A DNA stretch of 64,000 nucleotides from Niastella koreensis GR20-10 (GTDB taxonomy: Bacteria > Bacteroidota > Bacteroidia > Chitinophagales > Chitinophagaceae): positions 5,282,744 to 5,346,743 of the forward strand of contig NC_016609.1 of the NCBI RefSeq assembly GCF_000246855.1. Direction: 5' to 3'. The notes below the pieces were generated by a model. That model saw nothing but the letters and a program-made list of their open reading frames with translations. It had not been told where the DNA came from and searched no databases. The translations under genes and the position numbers were made by a program. The stretch's first letter is position 1. The number at the start of each line of letters is the position of its first letter. Shown here one piece after another: positions 7,426-16,262 of the stretch.

Positions 7426-8845
7426 AATGTTGATTTCCTGAACCATCAGCCTGGTAGCAACCGATATCTTTCCCGGCTTTCACCGCTGCCGTTGCACCAA
7501 AGTTGGCATCGATGGGGACGTTTGCCGGAATAGTAAAACCGGTATAACCTTTGCCCAACGCTGGTGAAGTGGCTTTCAAATGAAAATCGAAACCATCAAC
7601 AGAAGCCTGGGTTTGAAAATTCATGTTTGGCAAAGGATAATTAACAAACTGGGGGTTGTTCAAGCCTACCAGTGCCGTACCGTTGTATTGCGCACCGAAA
7701 GTATAACTGGCGCCCAGGAATGTTTTCATATCGGGCATATCAGTTGATTGCGGATGCGTTACTACCGCCTGTGCAACGTTTGTTGGAACGATCTGACCAG
7801 CCTGCGCTGCATTGTCAACATAATTCCAGTTGTAGCCATATGCTGTCATTGGAATAAAATCTCCATTATGCGGGCCGGTGGTATCTGCCAGGTATACTTT
7901 AGCAGTTACGTCATTTCCGCCAGCTATTCTTGGGCCAAACTGGCAATCCACCATCAGGTTGTTATATGCCAGCGCTCTTGAGTTGTTCTCCACCTCAATT
8001 GAACCGCCACGTGCACCAAACGTTTTTACGTTTCTGTAACCCATGTTCACATAAGTATTGTTGAACATCGCGATCATACACTGTCTGCCGGTGCTGCCAT
8101 CATTTGCTGATTTGGTACCGTTGGTGGCGCCGCCAATGATCAGGTTGTAAGCCATCACCCCTTGTGTACCACCTTTGGCATTCATACCATCGCCACCGGT
8201 AGCACCGCATTTTTCCGTGGTATTGCGCACCATAAAGATGTCGCCGCCATAAAAACGGATGGCGTCATCGGGCGTACCATAGATCCAGCTGTCTTCCATG
8301 ATCAATTTTCCGCTGTAGTTACCGAAGTAAATGGCATATTTATCACCTACTGCAGGGCCGGCAAAAGGAATGGTTTGCAAACCGGCGCCGGTGAAATCAA
8401 GATGCGTCCATTTAAGCACCAGTAACGGACAGGTAGGTCCGCACCAGATACCACCCCAGCCACCTGCATACGCAGAATCGGTAGAGGCAGTTGAAGTACC
8501 GGTTGTCTTTGTTCTGGAAGGATCGGTAATAGTGATCGGAGCGTCCTTTGTTCCCAGGGTAACCATGGTACCATTTACAAAGAAACAAGCGCCATTTTTA
8601 ACCTGCACCGTTACCCCTTTTTGGATCAACAGGGTGTCACCCGCATTCACCGTTACGTTCCCGGTAACGATGTAGGTAAGACCTGTTTTCATCGTTCCTT
8701 TAATAGCACCGGAGAGCGGAGCGCTGTTGTCTACCTGCTGCCCTACCTGGATCTGGGCCGTTGACACTTTGGTGTCATTTTTTGAACAGGCTGAGAATGC
8801 CAATGCAAGTACCAAACTGCAACCTGCAATTGTTACATGTTTCAT
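7424..8845 (-). CDS. Right-handed parallel beta-helix lipoprotein
   Basis: This 473-residue protein begins with a lipoprotein signal; the lipobox LALAFSAC places Cys20 as the lipidated residue. The body (about 60-400) has the rung-like pattern of parallel beta-helix proteins: VTVNAGDTLLIQKGVTVQV, ITDPSR, KLIMEDSWIYGTPDDAIRFYG, VMAYNLIIGG, SRALAYNNLMVDC. The C-terminal part ends in a segment common to surface polysaccharide-binding or lyase-like proteins (SPALGKGYTGF, DIGCYQADG). No lyase active site is evident. It follows the TonB receptor by 17 bp and is surely in the same operon. It is therefore a likely surface partner of that receptor, for example in substrate capture. Confidence 0.8.
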   Translation of the reverse strand: MKHVTIAGCSLVLALAFSACSKNDTKVSTAQIQVGQQVDNSAPLSGAIKGTMKTGLTYIVTGNVTVNAGDTLLIQKGVTVQVKNGACFFVNGTMVTLGTKDAPITITDPSRTKTTGTSTASTDSAYAGGWGGIWCGPTCPLLVLKWTHLDFTGAGLQTIPFAGPAVGDKYAIYFGNYSGKLIMEDSWIYGTPDDAIRFYGGDIFMVRNTTEKCGATGGDGMNAKGGTQGVMAYNLIIGGATNGTKSANDGSTGRQCMIAMFNNTYVNMGYRNVKTFGARGGSIEVENNSRALAYNNLMVDCQFGPRIAGGNDVTAKVYLADTTGPHNGDFIPMTAYGYNWNYVDNAAQAGQIVPTNVAQAVVTHPQSTDMPDMKTFLGASYTFGAQYNGTALVGLNNPQFVNYPLPNMNFQTQASVDGFDFHLKATSPALGKGYTGFTIPANVPIDANFGATAAVKAGKDIGCYQADGSGNQH

Positions 8846-8862
8846 TTGTTGGAATTTATATT

Positions 8863-11718
8863 TTAGAATTTAAATCTGAATCCTATTGAATAGGAAGCAT
8901 AGTACCGGTCGTATTGAACGGTCATATAGTCGGTGCTTTCCTGGAACGGTAATTGGGTTTTGGTATGATAAGCATTGTTATGCTGCTTTATAACCAACCT
9001 GAATGGGGTATTCAACAGGTTATTTGCTTTTACATACAGGATATAATGCTTGCCAAACTGGTGTTGGGCCGAAAAGTCGAGATTGGTGGTGGGTTTTTCC
9101 CAGTTGTCGAAACCTTTGTATTGAGAAAGGGTGTTGATCCTTTCACCGGTATACACCAACGCCAGCTGCGCGTCGGTTTTATTTTTCGCGCTTTTATATA
9201 ATAAGGAGAAATTACCGATGTGTGCGCTTTGACCCTGCAATGGCCGGCGATCGGGCACATTGGTAAACTTAGTGGTATTGTCTGGCGTCAGGTACACATA
9301 CAACTTGGTGGCATTGATCACCGAGTTGGTGAAGGTATAATTACCCGATACGCCAAAGTTGCCAAAGTACTTTCTGAAAACCAGTTCTACCCCAAAGTTG
9401 TTGGCAGTGCCGAAGTTTTGTGGTGATAGGATGGGTGTAGCGCCATAGTTACCACTGGTGGTTGAATAAGGGGCAAATGCATACTCAATAGGATTGTTGA
9501 TGAGTTTGTAAAATGCGCCGATCATAAACTGGTCGAGCCCCTTGGGAAATAACTCATAACGAACATCGAAATTATCAATCACCGTATGCTTGATGTATGG
9601 ATTGCCTTCTACCAAATACGTATCGTTGGAACCGCTTTTGTCAGGGAATGGGATCAGGTCGGCAAAGGCCGGTCGGAAGATAGACCTGAAGTAAGAAAAG
9701 CGAATGTCTTTGATTTTACTGAAAGCATATTTACCCTGTACGCTGGGCAGGAAATCCATAAAGTTGATATCGGCCGATTTTCCGGGCAACGCATCGTTCA
9801 GCGATGACATATAATTCTGATGCGTATTCTCAACCCGTAAACCACCTATTAATTCAAACCGGCTGGTGAGCTGATATTTCAACATGCCATAGGCTGCATA
9901 TACATTTTCATACGCATGATAGATACCCGGGTTCTGCGAAGCATTACCCAACGCACCATTGGCGGGAATGAACTGGAATTTAGAATCAGGAATAGAGATG
10001 AATTTCTGGTAAACAGAGTCCTTATCGTTTACAGGTGTCAGGATGTACGAATTGTCGAAGTTGTCTCTTTCTTTATGCCGGTACATGCCGCCAAAACTGA
10101 TCAACTCCGTTTTACCGGAGATGTTTGCCTTGTAATGGAAATTCAAATACCCGGCCAGGTCTTTATCGGTGTTATGGATCCACTCGCGCGATTCATCTTC
10201 AGTTTGCAGGGTCCCTAAAGTATAGGTACCCGTGCCGGCATTGGGCGTTACTTTTTGCCCTACAGAAAACTCGGCAATATCCGGAACCTCCCTTTTAGCC
10301 AAAGCAGCGGTCAACGACCAATCGGTGGTCAACCCTTCCAATAATGCATTGCTGCCCTGGAGCGTAATGTTATTGATGGATTGCAGGTCGCTGCGCGTTT
10401 CGGTTTTGGTATGGATGGCATAGGGCCCTATGAAATCATTAGGGAGTGTATAGCCGCCCAACAACGTATCGCTGGTTATCCGCACCCTTCTTTCGTTCAA
10501 CTGCAGGTGCGTGGCAAAAAGACTGATGGAGTTATTTTTATTAAAGGCATAATCAACTTTGGCTTCAACACCTGAGCGGTCGACGCGGGAATTGTACTCC
10601 CGGTAAAAATCATCAGAAACAGCTGGCTGCTGGGCTATATGATCATTAGGCGCCGGTGGAACCGTAGCGCTTTGCTGTAAGATCTGCGAATTACTTCCCC
10701 GGTAAGTATTTTGATAACTGCCGGCTATTATAACACCGAGTTTATTATGCAGGAACCGGTTGCCCAGCGTAAGGTTTACGTTTTTATTTATTGGCGGTTT
10801 TGACGCATCTGTCACCAGGTTATTATAGGGGAACGCCCCTACCGGTGCATACACGCCGGGCCCTGACAGCTCAATTGGCGATTTACTATTTACACCTGCC
10901 TTTTTAAATGAATGAAAATCCCGGTTCAAAAAAAGCTGGCTGTAGCCTGTACCCACATTCCCCTCTGCAATAAAATGACTGGGCGCACTCCGCATCACCA
11001 GGTTCATTACGCCACCGGTAGCATCGCCTTCCAGGTCGGGCGTGAGTGATTTGATAACTTCTATCCGGTCTAACAGGTCGGCGGGAAATATATCCAGGGG
11101 CACATATCGGTTGCGGTTATCCGGACTCGGGATCTTGATGCCATTTACCAGTGTGGTGTTATATCTTTTATCCATCCCGCGAATGATGGCATGCTGGCCG
11201 TCACCGGTACTGCTGCGTTCAATTGACATGCCCGAGATACGCTGCATCACATTGGCAACGGTAATATCGGGTGAAATGGCAATGGTTTTGGATGAAACGA
11301 TATTGACAATATTATTTGCAAACTGTTCTCTCTTCTGGGCATATTGGTCTGTACTACCGTCCTTTGCTGCGGACTTGGTAACCTCCGACAAGGTTACACC
11401 CTGTGGGAAAAGATATATATTAAACTCGCGCACCTCTGCTCCGGCAATTACAATGGTGGTGTCTACTTCGGCATAGCCTACATATGATATTTTCAATTCG
11501 TAGGTACCGTTCTCAAGGCCCTTGAATGTAAAGCCTCCATCCAGGGAAGTAACTACTTTTTTTAATTCATGTTTGATCACTACGTTGGCGCCAATCAATT
11601 GCTCTTTGGTGAGTCCATCATACACATGGCCTTTGATAGTACCCGCAAACACTGCGGTAGCAGTAAATAAAAATGAAACAACAGCAATTAGTTTCCGGTA
11701 ATGTGCGCAATTGGTCAT
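8863..11718 (-). CDS. TonB-dependent receptor with CarboxypepD-reg domain
   Basis: The protein is about 951 residues from the ATG at 11718. The longer frame starts at a TTG (11742) that overlaps a promoter -7 element, so it was rejected. After the signal peptide (MTNCAHYRKLIAVVSFLFTATAVFAG) comes a carboxypeptidase-regulatory-like domain (GTIKGHVYDGLTKEQLIGANVVI, about 75 residues). A plug domain follows (SPDITVANVMQRISGMSIERS, then AIIRGMDKRYNTTLVNG and GGVMNLVMRSAP). A long beta-barrel ends in the aromatic C-terminus YSIGFRFKF. It should import a large or scarce ligand across the outer membrane using TonB energy. The ligand is unknown. A two-component system is encoded just upstream, and beta-helix, propeller and YncE-like proteins downstream, so it is the core of a six-gene run. 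Confidence 0.92.
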   Translation of the reverse strand: MTNCAHYRKLIAVVSFLFTATAVFAGTIKGHVYDGLTKEQLIGANVVIKHELKKVVTSLDGGFTFKGLENGTYELKISYVGYAEVDTTIVIAGAEVREFNIYLFPQGVTLSEVTKSAAKDGSTDQYAQKREQFANNIVNIVSSKTIAISPDITVANVMQRISGMSIERSSTGDGQHAIIRGMDKRYNTTLVNGIKIPSPDNRNRYVPLDIFPADLLDRIEVIKSLTPDLEGDATGGVMNLVMRSAPSHFIAEGNVGTGYSQLFLNRDFHSFKKAGVNSKSPIELSGPGVYAPVGAFPYNNLVTDASKPPINKNVNLTLGNRFLHNKLGVIIAGSYQNTYRGSNSQILQQSATVPPAPNDHIAQQPAVSDDFYREYNSRVDRSGVEAKVDYAFNKNNSISLFATHLQLNERRVRITSDTLLGGYTLPNDFIGPYAIHTKTETRSDLQSINNITLQGSNALLEGLTTDWSLTAALAKREVPDIAEFSVGQKVTPNAGTGTYTLGTLQTEDESREWIHNTDKDLAGYLNFHYKANISGKTELISFGGMYRHKERDNFDNSYILTPVNDKDSVYQKFISIPDSKFQFIPANGALGNASQNPGIYHAYENVYAAYGMLKYQLTSRFELIGGLRVENTHQNYMSSLNDALPGKSADINFMDFLPSVQGKYAFSKIKDIRFSYFRSIFRPAFADLIPFPDKSGSNDTYLVEGNPYIKHTVIDNFDVRYELFPKGLDQFMIGAFYKLINNPIEYAFAPYSTTSGNYGATPILSPQNFGTANNFGVELVFRKYFGNFGVSGNYTFTNSVINATKLYVYLTPDNTTKFTNVPDRRPLQGQSAHIGNFSLLYKSAKNKTDAQLALVYTGERINTLSQYKGFDNWEKPTTNLDFSAQHQFGKHYILYVKANNLLNTPFRLVIKQHNNAYHTKTQLPFQESTDYMTVQYDRYYASYSIGFRFKF

Positions 11719-11739
11719 CGCTATTTTTTGATTGTGCTG

Positions 11740-11747
11740 CAAAAATA
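11740..11747 (-). promoter_or_regulatory. Bacteroidota-type promoter -7 element for the 8863 receptor
   Basis: On the minus strand the bases read TATTTTTG, an exact match to the Bacteroidota sigma-A -7 consensus TAnnTTTG. It lies 22 bp upstream of the ATG at 11718. No clear -33 TTTG was found at the usual spacing. It suggests the receptor operon can be transcribed separately from the kinase gene. Confidence 0.55.
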
Positions 11748-11847
11748 CAGGGACAACAACAGCCTGTGTTACCGGCTTTTACGAATTAATGCTTTCATTA
11801 CGTTTCCTTAATTGTAAAGTAAAAGTATCCTCAGAAAAAAATCAGAA

Positions 11848-13101
11848 TCACCAATTCAATACGAAGGAGTGCAAACCATTGGCGAATAAATAATTGATGT
11901 CAATCAGGGAAACCCGGGCAATCTGTTTTACAATGGACAATCCCAGCCCATTATGGTTGCTGTTCAATGATTGTTTATAGAACCGGGAGAAAAGGCGTTT
12001 CTGGTCTAAAGCACCGGCATACCCGGTATTACTGATAACTAATTTTGTCCCTTCCAATTTGATAAAAATATGCCCATACGGAATGTTGTGGTTACTGGCG
12101 TTGCTCAATAAATTGTTCAGCAGAATATCCAATAACTCGGGGTTTATAAACACCGTCACCTCTTCCAGTTCCCAGGCGGCATTTATATGCTGGCTTTCCC
12201 ACAGCTCAGTAAACTGATCCAGCTTTTCTTCAATCTTCGATTTCAGGTTTATTACCTGCGTGGCTTCAAACTGGTGGTTCTCAATTTTTGCCAGCAGCAA
12301 TAACGACTGGTTTAACCGGGTCAGTTTTTTAACTGCGGTAAAAGCGCTCCGGGCAAGCTCACTTTGTTTTTGGGAAAGGTCTTCTTCCTGGATGATCATA
12401 TCCAGTTTAGACCTGATAATTGATAAGGGTGTTTGTATTTCGTGGGAGGCGTTCTCGGTGAACTCCCGTAACAACAGGTAATCGTGTTCGGCTTTTTCAG
12501 TGGCCATCAACAGGCTTTCATTCATAAAAGCGAACTCGTTGATGGTTGTTTTGGGGAAAATGGGTGTACCGGTTTTGCCCAGTTTAAAATTCCGCATCAC
12601 ATCCAGCGACTGATAAAAAGGTTTCCAAAGCCGCTTTAATAAAAACCTGTTTATTACAATCGCGATCAGGATGGTTATTAAAATGGTAAGTACCGAAATG
12701 GTTAATAAAGTATGCGAAAGATGCCGCATGCCTTCCAATGGTTTGGCTACTGTTACCCGGTACCAGCTGTCATTAAACTTCAGCGGGAAAGCCATCTTCC
12801 TGAAGTTGTGCAATTTCTTTTCGCGGTTACTATACAGCATCACCGTTCCAAACTCTTTGGCAGGTATGCTTTTTCCTGCCGGGTAGAAATTTATCTGTTC
12901 TTCATCAAGCGCATATAACCGGGGCAGCGTATGGTACTCGTTTACATACTCCTTTATTTTATCTTCAATACCACCCAGGTCGCCATCTATTTCCCGCAGC
13001 AGGATTATTTTGATAAAGAAGTACAACGTAAGACTGGAAACAAAAAAAATAACCACCATTACCAACACGTTGATCAGCGAGTAGCGGGTTAATAATTTCA
13101 T
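11848..13101 (-). CDS. Sensor histidine kinase (HisKA/HATPase)
   Basis: The protein has 417 residues, with two membrane segments (about 8-33 and 131-151) flanking a short periplasmic sensor domain of about 100 residues. The dimerisation/phosphoacceptor helix contains ENASHEIQTPLS with H220. The ATPase domain has the N box LLNNLLSNASNHN (about 327-339), the F box LFSRFYKQ and the G2 box GLGLSIVKQIA (385-395). The G1 box is weak (ISNTG instead of DxGxG). It overlaps the response-regulator gene by 4 bp (ATGA), the usual sign of translational coupling. It probably senses an envelope signal linked to the TonB receptor encoded immediately downstream. The signal is unknown. Confidence 0.92.
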   Translation of the reverse strand: MKLLTRYSLINVLVMVVIFFVSSLTLYFFIKIILLREIDGDLGGIEDKIKEYVNEYHTLPRLYALDEEQINFYPAGKSIPAKEFGTVMLYSNREKKLHNFRKMAFPLKFNDSWYRVTVAKPLEGMRHLSHTLLTISVLTILITILIAIVINRFLLKRLWKPFYQSLDVMRNFKLGKTGTPIFPKTTINEFAFMNESLLMATEKAEHDYLLLREFTENASHEIQTPLSIIRSKLDMIIQEEDLSQKQSELARSAFTAVKKLTRLNQSLLLLAKIENHQFEATQVINLKSKIEEKLDQFTELWESQHINAAWELEEVTVFINPELLDILLNNLLSNASNHNIPYGHIFIKLEGTKLVISNTGYAGALDQKRLFSRFYKQSLNSNHNGLGLSIVKQIARVSLIDINYLFANGLHSFVLNW

Positions 13102-13799
13102 GGCTGTTCGTTTACGGTGAACTTATAACCCATGCCATACACTACCTTGATATTGTCGGCACAACCTGCCGACACGAGTTTTTTACGGAGATTTTTCAGG
13201 TGAGTATAAATAAAATCGTGGTTATCATTCAAATCAATTTGTTCGCCCCACAAATGCTCCACAATGGCCTCTTTGGTTACTACCTTATTTATGTTACTGG
13301 CAAAATACACCAGTAGTTCGTATTCCTTACGGGTGAGATCAATATCTCCTTTTACGCCTTTTACTATTTTATCCTGGAGATGGATCACCAGGTCGCCGGC
13401 CATTATTTTATTTTTACCGTCAAAAGATTTACGGCGAATGATGGCGTTGATGCGGGCAGAAAGCTCCGGTAAATGAAAGGGTTTGCTTAAATAATCATCC
13501 GCCCCCAGGTTTAGCCCTTCCAGTTTATCATTTAATGAATTTTTCGCCGAGATGATCAGCACTCCGTCTACCTTGCCCATTTCTTTTAATTCACTCAGGA
13601 TCTGTAAGCCGTTTCCCATCTGTCCATTGGTCATTGGCAATGATATGTCCAACAAAATGCAATCGTAATTTTTTGTCTGGATCCGCTCCATGGCATCGTT
13701 AAAATTATAAGCGGGTTCACAAATGAAATTATCCTTTTTAAGATAGGCACAGATGCTCCTGGATAATTCCATCTGATCTTCAATAACCAATAGTTTCAT
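13098..13799 (-). CDS. OmpR/PhoB-type response regulator
   Basis: The protein has 233 residues. The receiver domain has the acidic pair E7/D8 (VIEDQ), the phospho-acceptor D51 (CILLDISLP) and K106 (LSKPFHL). The C-terminal winged helix (about 130-230) shows the OmpR-type pattern DLTRKEYELLVYFASN, VVTKEAIVEHLWG and VVYGMGYKF. It overlaps its kinase by 4 bp. Likely targets are its own operon and the divergent or adjacent outer-membrane protein genes, judged only from position. Start is an ATG preceded by a 93-bp gap to the upstream barrel gene. Confidence 0.95.
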   Translation of the reverse strand: MKLLVIEDQMELSRSICAYLKKDNFICEPAYNFNDAMERIQTKNYDCILLDISLPMTNGQMGNGLQILSELKEMGKVDGVLIISAKNSLNDKLEGLNLGADDYLSKPFHLPELSARINAIIRRKSFDGKNKIMAGDLVIHLQDKIVKGVKGDIDLTRKEYELLVYFASNINKVVTKEAIVEHLWGEQIDLNDNHDFIYTHLKNLRKKLVSAGCADNIKVVYGMGYKFTVNEQP

Positions 13800-13892
13800 G
13801 CAAAATATTTAAACGGGAAGCGCTCGGGTTATAGCAGGGAGGCCACCCTTAAAAGAAATGGGCAATCCTGTAGAAATTCTGAAGCCAGCCAC

Positions 13893-16067
13893 TCAATTTA
13901 CCCTCCCCTGTTCTTCGGCCGCTCCGCCGGTATTGTGATTACGTTTCCTGTTATTGGTATCTTTCCCAAAACGATAAGAAAAAGCGATCCCAATTCTGCG
14001 TGTATCTGTTTCAACTCTGCGTTGGGAAAGTATTTCTGCGGTTGTAATATGATCGCGTCTGATCATACCCTGAAAGATATCATTGACGCTTAGCTTTAGT
14101 GTCCCTTTTTCTTTCAGGATCATTTTCTGTATGCCGCCATTCAATGTCAGAAACGGGTCGGTTTTCGTTTGCCCCTGTAAATGACTGCTGGCATACAGCC
14201 CGCTTAGTTCTGCACTCCATTTTTTCGACAGGCGAAGCTCGTTGCTTATCTCCAGTTCACCGGAATTGATACTATTATTCACAATTTGATCATCTGCCAT
14301 TCCTTTATTGATCAAATGAAATACAATAAGCTTTGCATTCACATGCCAGTCTTTCACTACATCGGCCGAGAACCAGGAAACAATATTGAATGAATAATTA
14401 ATGCCAAAATTATCAGGGCGGGTCACAAACACATCGCCAACAGGTTGTACTATAGACTGAATAAGGTTGTTGACCTTCAGGTAAGCCAGTTCAACCCCGA
14501 AAATACTTTTATAATCATATTTCAATTCAACGGCATATAAATTTTGAGGTCTCAATCCCGGATTCCCTGTTGTATAGGAGTACCGGTCATTATAAAAAAG
14601 AAAGGGATTTAATTGCTGGTAACTTGGCCGGCGGATCCTGGTAGTGTAACTGATGGTGAAAGTGTGACGACCCGATGTATCGGCTTTCCAGGAAAAATAA
14701 AACGAAGGGAAAAAATTGGTGTAATTTCTTTTAAAAGCCGAATCGGCAATAACCATATTGCCGGGCTGTTGGCCATGCATTCGTGTATTCTCCATTCTCA
14801 ATCCCCCTTTGATAGCCCAGTGTTTCCATTCTTTAGCTGCGCTTATATACAGCGCATTGATATTTTCTTTATACATGAAATGATCTGAGCGGCCATAATC
14901 GGGTAAATAATTGCTTCCCGCTTTTTCAAACCAGCTGTTATTATAATCGGTACTTACCCAGGAAGATTTATATCCTGCTTCAAGACTAACATTACCTTTC
15001 AGGGGCAGGTTGTAGTCTGTTTTGGCCGACCAGATATTGATATCTGCAGGCAACCGGTACATAATATCATTGGCGCTGCTGAGACTCCCATCTACCTGGT
15101 ACACGTTGGTTAACAAATACTGACTGCCATTTACATGGATGTTCACATAATCAAGATCGCCGGTGATCGATGCGCCCTTTTTGTTTATCCGGTGCAGCAG
15201 GTTAAGATTAACGCCGCTGCTGTACCATTGGTAATCACCAGCGGTGTGACCGAGCGCTGTAGAATCTGGCTTTTGACCGGTGCTTACCTGGTCACTGTTA
15301 TAATTCAGTTGATCTGACCTGGGTCTGATGCCACCCGTTAATAAAATACCGAGGGTAGTTTTGCCAGAAACATAATAATCTATACCTGCCCGCAAATTAT
15401 ACCCATTAGAAAAATAATTATAATTTTTGTTGAGCAAAGTGGTTGAACCAGTAGAATAATTCCGCCGGCCGTTTTCTGTAGTATACCCTGCGTCTCTTGA
15501 ATAACTAAGATTACTAAATACATTCACCTTCTTATGCCGGTAATTGATGTTCAGGGCATCGTTGCTTCTGGCATATGCGCCCTGGTTATAACCAATACTT
15601 ATGTTTCCATTAAAACCCGGGGTCTTGTTCTTCTTCAGTTGAATGTTTATAACAGCACTACCCGATGCATCGTAGCGGGCAGGTGGATTGCTTATCAGTT
15701 CAATCTTATCAATAATTCCCGCAGGCAGGGAGCGCAAATACGCCGCCAGGTCCTGCGCTGATAGATACGTAGGTTTATCATCGATGAGCACCAGCACCCC
15801 ACCCTTTCCATTCAATTGAATATTGCCATCAATGTCAACAAATACCCCCGGGCTTTTTGATAATACCTCCAGGGCATTACTGCCGGCAGCTGTTATCATC
15901 CCATCTACGTTTACTATTATTCGATCTACCTTATGTTTAATTAGTGGCATTTTAGCCGTAACTGTTACTTCTTTTAAAGCCTTGCTTGTGTCTTTAACCT
16001 GAGCGTTGCCCGTATTGGTCAGCACAAATAAAAGAATCATTGTTAGAATTGGAATAAGGGATTTCAT
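13893..16067 (-). CDS. Outer-membrane beta-barrel receptor-like protein (plug + OMP barrel family)
   Basis: The protein is about 724 residues from the ATG at 16067, chosen because it opens the signal peptide MKSLIPILTMILLFVLTNTGNAQ. The open frame runs on to 16157 without a signal. Unlike the other barrels here it has no CarboxypepD-reg domain. A short linker (ALKEVTVTAKMPLIKHKVDRIIVNVDG) leads straight to a plug-like domain (NALEVLSKSPGVFVDIDGNI, then DKIELISNPPARYDASGSAVINI). The rest is the large barrel typical of the outer-membrane beta-barrel family related to TonB receptors (TRIRRPSYQQLNPF, TTGNPGLRPQN). The C-terminus continues beyond the barrel strand with a charged, Asn-rich tail. 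It is divergent from a LytS/LytTR pair across a region with repeated GTCnA motifs. Confidence 0.85.
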   Translation of the reverse strand: MKSLIPILTMILLFVLTNTGNAQVKDTSKALKEVTVTAKMPLIKHKVDRIIVNVDGMITAAGSNALEVLSKSPGVFVDIDGNIQLNGKGGVLVLIDDKPTYLSAQDLAAYLRSLPAGIIDKIELISNPPARYDASGSAVINIQLKKNKTPGFNGNISIGYNQGAYARSNDALNINYRHKKVNVFSNLSYSRDAGYTTENGRRNYSTGSTTLLNKNYNYFSNGYNLRAGIDYYVSGKTTLGILLTGGIRPRSDQLNYNSDQVSTGQKPDSTALGHTAGDYQWYSSGVNLNLLHRINKKGASITGDLDYVNIHVNGSQYLLTNVYQVDGSLSSANDIMYRLPADINIWSAKTDYNLPLKGNVSLEAGYKSSWVSTDYNNSWFEKAGSNYLPDYGRSDHFMYKENINALYISAAKEWKHWAIKGGLRMENTRMHGQQPGNMVIADSAFKRNYTNFFPSFYFSWKADTSGRHTFTISYTTRIRRPSYQQLNPFLFYNDRYSYTTGNPGLRPQNLYAVELKYDYKSIFGVELAYLKVNNLIQSIVQPVGDVFVTRPDNFGINYSFNIVSWFSADVVKDWHVNAKLIVFHLINKGMADDQIVNNSINSGELEISNELRLSKKWSAELSGLYASSHLQGQTKTDPFLTLNGGIQKMILKEKGTLKLSVNDIFQGMIRRDHITTAEILSQRRVETDTRRIGIAFSYRFGKDTNNRKRNHNTGGAAEEQGRVN

Positions 16068-16120
16068 GCTATTTGTTTTTACAAATTTTATTTGCGGCAT
16101 GCATCCCATAAAATTGTTGT

Positions 16121-16240
16121 GTCGAATACTGGTAAAACCGGGTTGAATAACGTCCATTCCGGGCTTAAAAATTCATCACCCGTTTTTGCCTGTCCAAACC
16201 AGATTTCCCGGTGTCCAACATTTCATAACCGGGTTTGCAA
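16121..16240. promoter_or_regulatory. Repeated motifs in the divergent promoter region, possible LytTR sites
   Basis: Between the barrel gene and the LytS gene, pentamers of the type GTCnA begin at 16121, 16152, 16192 and 16213. The last two extend to TGTCCAA (16191 and 16212), exactly 21 bp or two helical turns apart. AACCGGG follows the first and the last. LytTR regulators bind direct repeats with about 21-22 bp periodicity, so this array could bind the LytTR protein encoded at 17294. This is inference from spacing only. Confidence 0.35.
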
Positions 16241-16262
16241 AAACAATCGCGATCTTTATGAT

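Noticed and set aside
16092..16262. N-terminal extension of the plus-strand LytS kinase
   Set aside because: The extension runs across the divergent promoter region and overlaps the extended frame of the opposite gene. The ATG at 16263 opens directly before the first membrane segment.
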